From: Couchioplanes azureus
GTDB lineage: Bacteria > Actinomycetota > Actinomycetes > Mycobacteriales > Micromonosporaceae
Reading direction: 5' to 3'
Length of the DNA: 37,032 nt
NCBI RefSeq assembly: GCF_014648355.1
Contig: NZ_BMQY01000020.1
Location: 1 to 37,032, forward strand
Shown here: in pieces, positions 32,982 to 37,032 of the stretch
Layout: each line of letters starts with the position of its first letter
How positions within the stretch are numbered: position 1 is the first letter of the stretch
Position numbers and translations under genes: made by a program
The notes under the pieces: generated by a model
What the model was told of the DNA's origin: nothing
The model's database searches: none
What the model saw: the letters and a program-made list of their open reading frames with translations, nothing else

Positions 32982-33680
32982 ATGAACTCGGACGTCATGG
33001 TGGGTTTCGGTGGCAAACAGGCATGGCTGGCCGTCCGGGACGGCGACCCCGCCGAGATCCTCGCCGCACTGGGCCTGCGCGACCTGGGCGAGGTGCCCTG
33101 GCGCGACGGGATCGACCTGGCGCATCTCACGGACGACCGGGTCGCGGTGACCCCGCCGCTGCCCGGGGCCCGCGGGGCCGGCTGGGTGCTCGCCGCCGGC
33201 CGGTATCTCATGCGTCCCGGCACCGTCCTGGACCTCACCGACCTGTCCGGGCGCCTGCACACCGAGGTGCAGTTCTTCGCGACACACCGGGTGACCGAGG
33301 CGCACCGGTGGCAGCGCGCCGACGACGGCGCCCTGGTGCGCGCCTTCGGCTACGTGGGCCGGACCGGCGCGGTCACCACCTGGTACGGCGACCCCGACCC
33401 GGCGGAGCGCGCCGCCGGCCTCCCGCCGACCTTCCGGGCCCCGGGCCTGCCGCTCGACGAGGCCGGCGGCGGACCGCTCGACGAGGCGATGCTGGGCTCG
33501 CTGGACGAGGAGCTCACCCGTCTGCTCCGCGGCGAGGCCGTCGGCGGCAACGCGGAGGGCTCCACCGTGCTGGTCTCCGAACAGGACGTGCTGCGTGTCG
33601 CCGACGGATGGAGCCTCGATCCCACGAGGCTCGACGGACGCGAGGCGCCCGGACCGCTGCGCCTCGGCGCCGCGGCCTGA
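32982..33680 (+). CDS. Hypothetical protein, 232 aa
   Basis: Unrecognised soluble protein. The core DGDPAEILAALGLRDLGEVPWRDGIDLAHL, then VGFGGKQAWLAVRD near the start and QFFATHRVTEAHRWQRADDGALVRAFGYVGRTG, gives a mixed alpha/beta look. A section about residues 150-205 is acidic and Leu-rich (LPLDEAGGGPLDEAMLGSLDEELTRLL). The ATG was chosen; GTG at 32973 and ATG at 32997 are alternatives, and the spacing of the GGAGG (32975-32979) is too short for ideal initiation, so the transcript may be leaderless. It lies between a MazF-like gene and an adenylate kinase gene on the same strand; no function can be inferred. Confidence 0.75.
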   Translation: MNSDVMVGFGGKQAWLAVRDGDPAEILAALGLRDLGEVPWRDGIDLAHLTDDRVAVTPPLPGARGAGWVLAAGRYLMRPGTVLDLTDLSGRLHTEVQFFATHRVTEAHRWQRADDGALVRAFGYVGRTGAVTTWYGDPDPAERAAGLPPTFRAPGLPLDEAGGGPLDEAMLGSLDEELTRLLRGEAVGGNAEGSTVLVSEQDVLRVADGWSLDPTRLDGREAPGPLRLGAAA

Positions 33681-33694
33681 GAGAGGACGGAACC

Positions 33695-34363
33695 ATGCGC
33701 AAGTACGTGATCATGGGCGTGCAGGGCAGCGGCAAGGGCACGCAGAGCGCGCTGCTGCGGGCCGACCTGGATCTCGTCCATATCAGCGTGGGCGACATCT
33801 TCCGCTGGCACGTCCAGCAGCACACCAAGCTCGGCGCGCAGGTCCGGCGCACGATGAGCGCCGGCGAGCTGGTCAGCGACGATCTGGTGGAGTCCGTCGT
33901 CCGCGACCGGCTGGACAAGCACGACTGGAACTTCGGCTTCGTCATCGACGGCTTCCCGCGCAACGGCCGCCAGGCCGAGTTCTTCATGGAGAGCTACGAC
34001 ATCGACGGCGTGATCCACCTCGCCCTTCCGGACGACGAGGTGCGGCGCCGGGTGCTGAGCCGGCGCCTCTGCCCCGGCTGCGGCATGGACTACAACCTGA
34101 TCGCGGACCGCCCCGAGGTCGAGGGCCGCTGCGACATCTGTGGTACGGAGCTCGTGACCCGCGCGGACGACACGCCCGAGGCCCTCGCCGCCCGGCTGCG
34201 CGACTACCACGAGAAGACCCGGCCGGTGCTCGAGCTCTTCCGGCGCAAGGAGGTCGTGCACGACGTGGACGCCCGGCCCGCGCCGGAGGTGGTCCAGCAG
34301 GAGATCCGCCGGGTGCTGAACCTGCCGCCGTACCTGCCGGAGACGGACGCCGTCGCCGCCTGA
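33695..34363 (+). CDS. adk: Adenylate kinase (paralogue with Zn-type LID)
   Basis: Reversible AMP + ATP = 2 ADP. The 222-residue protein has the P-loop GVQGSGKGT (8-16), the AMP-binding ISVGDIFRW, TMSAGELVSDDLV, the signature FVIDGFPRNGRQAE and the LID with CPGCG...CDICG (Cys126, 129, 146, 149), which can bind a structural zinc. An extra C-terminal tail LPPYLPETDAVAA follows. Actinobacteria usually keep adk in the ribosomal-protein cluster beside secY; this copy is elsewhere, so it is most likely a second paralogue, though whether another exists cannot be seen here. GAGAGGACGG precedes the ATG by 4-5 bases. It faces the PPK2 gene, 79 bp away, tail to tail. Confidence 0.9.
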   Translation: MRKYVIMGVQGSGKGTQSALLRADLDLVHISVGDIFRWHVQQHTKLGAQVRRTMSAGELVSDDLVESVVRDRLDKHDWNFGFVIDGFPRNGRQAEFFMESYDIDGVIHLALPDDEVRRRVLSRRLCPGCGMDYNLIADRPEVEGRCDICGTELVTRADDTPEALAARLRDYHEKTRPVLELFRRKEVVHDVDARPAPEVVQQEIRRVLNLPPYLPETDAVAA

Positions 34364-34380
34364 GCCGTCTTCTCGGGGGC

Positions 34381-34439
34381 GTTGCCGGTGGCGCGGCGGC
34401 TCGGCGGTCGTCGTTTCCGGGTGTTGCCGGTGGCGCGGC
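34381..34439. repeat. 17-bp direct repeat pair between adk and ppk2
   Basis: GTTGCCGGTGGCGCGGC occurs at 34381-34397 and again at 34423-34439, 42 bp apart. The repeats occupy almost all of the gap between the convergent genes and contain no proper hairpin, so they may be a leftover duplication or part of a shared 3' end. Confidence 0.55.
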
Positions 34440-34442
34440 CGT

Positions 34443-35204
34443 TCAGTCGGCGTCGTGGAGGTCGTAGCCGCGCTCGGTGAGCTCGCGTTCGACGGTGCGG
34501 CAGACCTGCTCGACGACCGCGACCCGGGCGTACTGCTTGTCGTCACCGGGGACGACGTGCCAGCCGGCGCGCGGTTTGTCGGTCCTGGCCAGCATCTGCT
34601 CGACGGCGGCCTCGTAGTCGGCGCGGCGCTCGCGGTTGCGCCAGTCCTCGTCGGTGAGCTTCCAGGCCCGCAGCGGGTCCCGCGCCCGGCTCCGGAAGCG
34701 CTCCAGCTGCTCGGCGTCGGAGACGTGCATCCAGAACTTGACGAGGATCATGCCCTCGGCGGTGAGCGTGCGCTCGAACTCGACGATCTCCTCGTACGCC
34801 CGGGACCACTGCTCCTCGCTCGCGTAGCCCTCGACCCGCTCCACCAGGACCCGCCCGTACCAGGACCGGTCGAGCACCGTCATGCCGCCCCACCCGGGCA
34901 GCACGGCCCAGAACCGTTGCAGGAAGTGGTGCCGCTTCTCGTCGTAGGTGGGCGCGGCGAACTGCGACACCCGGACGTGGCGGGGGTCGAGCGGAGCGAC
35001 GAGCCGCTTGATCGCGCCGCCCTTGCCCGAGGCGTCCCAGCCCTCGAACAGCACGCACAGCGGGGGACCGATCTTGTGCTCACCGAGCTGCCCGCCGAGG
35101 AGCAGGCGGAGTCGCAGGAGGCGTTGCTGTGCCCGTTCCAGCCGGGCGGCGGCCTTCTTCCGGCCCAGGTCGACGGGGGCGGCGGCGGATCCGAGGCGAC
35201 TCAT
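34443..35204 (-). CDS. ppk2: Polyphosphate kinase 2 (PPK2) family protein
   Basis: Uses polyphosphate to phosphorylate nucleotides. The 253-residue protein has Walker A EGWDASGKGGAIKRL (54-68), TYDEKRHHFLQRFW, the lid-type LDRSWYGRVLVERVEGYASEEQW and the C-terminal DPLRAWKLTDEDWRNRERRADYEAAVEQMLARTDKPRAGWHVVPGDDK. It is a single-domain PPK2, but AMP versus ADP preference is not decided by sequence here. The start has GAAGGTG seven bases upstream; upstream codons read into the tyrS promoter. Convergent with the adenylate kinase gene, which could supply or use its AMP/ADP/ATP products. Confidence 0.9.
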   Translation of the reverse strand: MSRLGSAAAPVDLGRKKAAARLERAQQRLLRLRLLLGGQLGEHKIGPPLCVLFEGWDASGKGGAIKRLVAPLDPRHVRVSQFAAPTYDEKRHHFLQRFWAVLPGWGGMTVLDRSWYGRVLVERVEGYASEEQWSRAYEEIVEFERTLTAEGMILVKFWMHVSDAEQLERFRSRARDPLRAWKLTDEDWRNRERRADYEAAVEQMLARTDKPRAGWHVVPGDDKQYARVAVVEQVCRTVERELTERGYDLHDAD

Positions 35205-35293
35205 GCGTACACCTTCGCACCGGGGTACGACGAAAGCATCCAGCAGCCAAACCCGGTGTCGGCCCGGCCGCGCGATGCAGGACAATCGGCGGT

Positions 35294-36550
35294 GTGACTC
35301 TCGTTGACGACATGCAGTGGCGCGGCCTGATCCAGGACTCGACCGACCCCGACGAGCTGCGCAAGCATCTCGACGGCGGCTCCCTGACGTTCTACGTCGG
35401 GTTCGACCCGACCGCCGCCTCCCTGCACGTCGGCCACCTGATGCAGGTCGTCACCGCGCGTCGCCTCCAGCTGGCCGGGCACAAGCCGCTGTTGCTGGTC
35501 GGCGGCGCCACCGGCCAGATCGGGGACCCGAGCGGCAAGTCCGCCGAGCGGGTGCTCAACGCCAGCGAGGTGACGGCGAGCTGGGTGCTGCGCATCCGCG
35601 AGCAGCTCGCACCCTTCGTCAGCTACGAGGGCGACAACGCCGCGGTCCCGGTCAACAACCTCGACTGGACCGGCGAGCTGTCCGTCATCGACTTCCTGCG
35701 CGACGTGGGCAAGCACTTCCCGGTCAACAAGATGCTCGCCCGCGACGTGGTGCGCAACCGGCTGGAGAGCGGCATCAGCTTCACGGAGTTCAGCTACCAG
35801 CTCCTGCAGGCGAACGACTTCTACGAGCTGCACGTACGCCACGGCTGCGGTCTGCAGTTCGGCGGTTCGGACCAGTGGGGCAACATCACCGCGGGCGTCG
35901 ACTTCATCCGCCGCCGGGGCGCCGGGCCGGTGCAGGCGTTCACGACGCCCCTGGTCCTCAAGGCCGACGGCACCAAGTTCGGCAAGAGCGAGGGCGGGGC
36001 GGTCTGGCTCGATCCGGCCATGACCTCGCCGTACGCGTTCTACCAGTTCTGGGTCAACGCGGACGACCGGGACATCTGCCAGTACCTCCGCTACTTCAGC
36101 TTCAAGCCCCGCGAGGAGATCGAGGAGCTGGAGAAGGCCACGGCGGAGCGCCCGCAGGCGCGGCTCGCCCAGCGTGAGCTGGCCTTCGAGATCACCGCGC
36201 TGGTGCACGGCGAGGCGGAGGCCGAGCAGGCGGTCGCGGCAAGCCAGGCGCTGTTCGGCCGGGGATCGCTGACGGAGCTCTCGGCGGACACGCTGCGGGC
36301 CGCACTGGCCGAGGCCGGCATGACACAGGTACGCGGTGAGCTGCCGACCGCCACCGTGTTGCTGCAGCAGGCCGGGCTCGTGAAGAGCGGGGGAGAGGCG
36401 CGGCGGACGATCGCCGAGGGTGGGGCGTACCTCAACAACGAGCGCATCACCGACCCGGAGGCGGTCGTCGCGGAGTCGGCGCTGTTGCACGGCCGTTACC
36501 TCGTTCTGCGCAAGGGCAAGCGCACGTTCGCCGGTATCGAACGGGTGTGA
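35294..36550 (+). CDS. tyrS: Tyrosyl-tRNA synthetase
   Basis: Charges tRNA-Tyr. The 418-residue class-Ic synthetase begins at a GTG (VTLVDDMQWRGL), which gives the N-terminal segment expected for actinobacterial TyrRS. HIGH-type HVGH lies at 45-48 and the KMSKS-type KFGKS at 228-232. Other family hallmarks are YVGFDPTAASLHVGHLMQ, GGATGQIGDPSGKS, SGISFTEFSYQLLQANDF, QFGGSDQWGNITAG and the C-terminal S4-like domain (about 350-418, GLVKSGGEARRTIAEGGAYLNNERI). GACAAT (35281-35286) ends 7 bp before the GTG and no ribosome-binding site is seen, so the mRNA may be leaderless. Located just upstream of an rRNA operon; a hairpin separates them. Confidence 0.97.
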   Translation: MTLVDDMQWRGLIQDSTDPDELRKHLDGGSLTFYVGFDPTAASLHVGHLMQVVTARRLQLAGHKPLLLVGGATGQIGDPSGKSAERVLNASEVTASWVLRIREQLAPFVSYEGDNAAVPVNNLDWTGELSVIDFLRDVGKHFPVNKMLARDVVRNRLESGISFTEFSYQLLQANDFYELHVRHGCGLQFGGSDQWGNITAGVDFIRRRGAGPVQAFTTPLVLKADGTKFGKSEGGAVWLDPAMTSPYAFYQFWVNADDRDICQYLRYFSFKPREEIEELEKATAERPQARLAQRELAFEITALVHGEAEAEQAVAASQALFGRGSLTELSADTLRAALAEAGMTQVRGELPTATVLLQQAGLVKSGGEARRTIAEGGAYLNNERITDPEAVVAESALLHGRYLVLRKGKRTFAGIERV

Positions 36551-36571
36551 CCCAGGTCTACTGCGGGCGAT

Positions 36572-36601
36572 TTGACGCTCCGGAGGTTTCCGACGTAACT
36601 T
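36572..36601 (+). promoter_or_regulatory. Candidate upstream rRNA promoter TTGACG-N18-TAACTT
   Basis: TTGACG (36572-36577) and TAACTT (36596-36601) are 18 bp apart. It would start within the terminator hairpin described next, so it is either an inactive relic or gives a hairpin-starting transcript. Confidence 0.4.
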
Positions 36602-36641
36602 TCTTCCTGCCCGAGGGACGAGTTCCCGAGGGCAGGAAGAA
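36601..36641. terminator. Long hairpin downstream of tyrS
   Basis: Perfect 12-bp arms TTCTTCCTGCCC (36601-36612) and GGGCAGGAAGAA (36630-36641) enclose a GA/GA tandem mismatch and an inner 4-bp stem (GGGA/TCCC) with a 5-base loop. No T-tract follows. It most likely ends tyrS transcription before the rRNA promoters. Confidence 0.75.
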
Positions 36642-36715
36642 CCCAGCCCCGATCACGGTCACGCCGTGCGGAGCTGGACCGGGTGGTGCGGACCGGACCC
36701 CTCCGGGGGGCCGAT

Positions 36716-36744
36716 TTGGAGCCGCGAGGCCGACCGGGTAAGGT
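36716..36744 (+). promoter_or_regulatory. rRNA promoter TTGGAG-N17-TAAGGT
   Basis: TTGGAG (36716-36721) and TAAGGT (36739-36744) are 17 bp apart. The transcript would start near 36751. Confidence 0.65.
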
Positions 36745-36898
36745 TCTTCGAGCCGGCAGGGAAACGGACGCGGTGAGCGGACGGCCTGCCAAACCCCCAG
36801 GAAAGAGCATCGGATAGAGTCGTGCGCGGCTCCGTTCCGATGAAATGGAATGGGGACTTGCGCGAATTTCCTTCGCCGAAACCGGGAAAACCCCGGAT

Positions 36899-36927
36899 TT
36901 GACGCCAGGAAATAGCGCGAGTAAAGT
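36899..36927 (+). promoter_or_regulatory. rRNA promoter TTGACG-N17-TAAAGT
   Basis: TTGACG (36899-36904) and TAAAGT (36922-36927) are exactly 17 bp apart, close to consensus. Transcription would begin near 36934, giving a leader through the conserved TGTTCTTTGAGAA box. Confidence 0.75.
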
Positions 36928-36982
36928 AGAGCGAGTGCCCCGGAGAACGGGCCGCGGAAATGCGGTTCTTCAACGGTGTGTG

Positions 36983-37003
36983 GTTGTTCTTTGAGAACTC
37001 AAC
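36983..37003 (+). promoter_or_regulatory. Conserved pre-16S leader element (boxA-like TGTTCTTTGAGAA)
   Basis: GTTCT (36986-36990) and AGAAC (36994-36998) pair around TTG; outer GTT/AAC pairs extend this with a small bulge. The sequence resembles the actinobacterial rRNA leader element that holds boxA-like antitermination (Nus factor) signals. It predicts a 16S rRNA gene just beyond position 37032. Confidence 0.7.
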
Positions 37004-37032
37004 AGGGTGCTTGATAAGCCAGTGCCAAGAAT

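Larger units (their letters stand above)
36551..37032 (+). other. Non-coding rRNA promoter and leader region (482 bp)
   Basis: No credible gene lies here. It holds the tyrS terminator, two strong promoters (36716, 36899), a weaker one (36572) and, at the right end, a pre-16S leader. The 16S gene itself should begin soon after the window ends. Confidence 0.8.

Noticed and set aside
34381..34439. CRISPR-like or mobile-element repeat
   Set aside because: Only two copies of 17 bp, no spacer array, no cas genes, no transposase.
36815..36820. TAGAGT as another rRNA -10
   Set aside because: No -35 at a suitable distance.

Overview
The window is high-GC actinobacterial DNA. Translationally coupled operons with ATGA/GTGA overlaps, many GTG starts, leaderless -10/start arrangements, a DUF5753-type XRE + DUF397 pair, an ArgR-controlled arg operon and an actinobacterial rRNA leader all fit. 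The overall style resembles Micromonosporaceae (Actinoplanes-like), but that placement is inference from gene content. No insertion sequence, tRNA gene or CRISPR array was seen.

Layout. 1-3133 (minus): ABC ATPase, FtsX-like permease and a NarL-type sensor kinase that runs off the left edge; the partner response regulator is presumably outside. 3186-5465 (minus): GH3 glycoside hydrolase. 5608-7483: a compact locus I do not recognise. It has a promoter overlain by four GTCGAC sites at exact 10-bp spacing, a protein made of two tandem Phd/YefM-like repeats, a three-TM protein, and a convergent small gene that may be RelE/ParE-like. 7689-18023: arginine biosynthesis, argC-J-B-D-F-R, an unknown 300-aa gene, then argG. 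argH follows, separated by a reverse-oriented dapE. 18066-21378 (minus): TauE-type permease and a membrane GGDEF-EAL protein. 21481-23518 (plus): histidine phosphatase, NAD(P)HX dehydratase and a CBS-pair protein. 23615-25261: secreted PhoD behind a possible PHO box. 25311-28394 (minus): secreted GH92 mannosidase with two discoidin domains, behind a LacI-type operator. 28504-30668 (minus): CAP-domain protein with a tiny coupled Arg-rich ORF, 3-methyladenine glycosylase and a small membrane protein. 30821-32357: WhiJ-like regulator locus. 32447-34363 (plus): MazF-like protein, unknown protein and an adenylate kinase paralogue, facing a PPK2 polyphosphate kinase. 35294-36550: tyrS, then a hairpin and an rRNA promoter/leader region that ends just before the expected 16S gene.

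How the genes work together. The arg genes form a nearly complete glutamate-to-arginine pathway: ArgJ supplies and recycles the acetyl group, so argE is not needed, and argA may be dispensable too if ArgJ is bifunctional; ArgR probably acts at an ARG-box-like dyad over the argC start. ArgG belongs to the variant subfamily I associate with Bacteroidetes, and it sits beside the unknown gene, which suggests an in-operon replacement. The adenylate kinase and PPK2 genes meet tail to tail and could link AMP/ADP/ATP balance to polyphosphate. The best candidate for something undescribed is the 5608-7483 locus; the second is the argG/unknown-gene pair.
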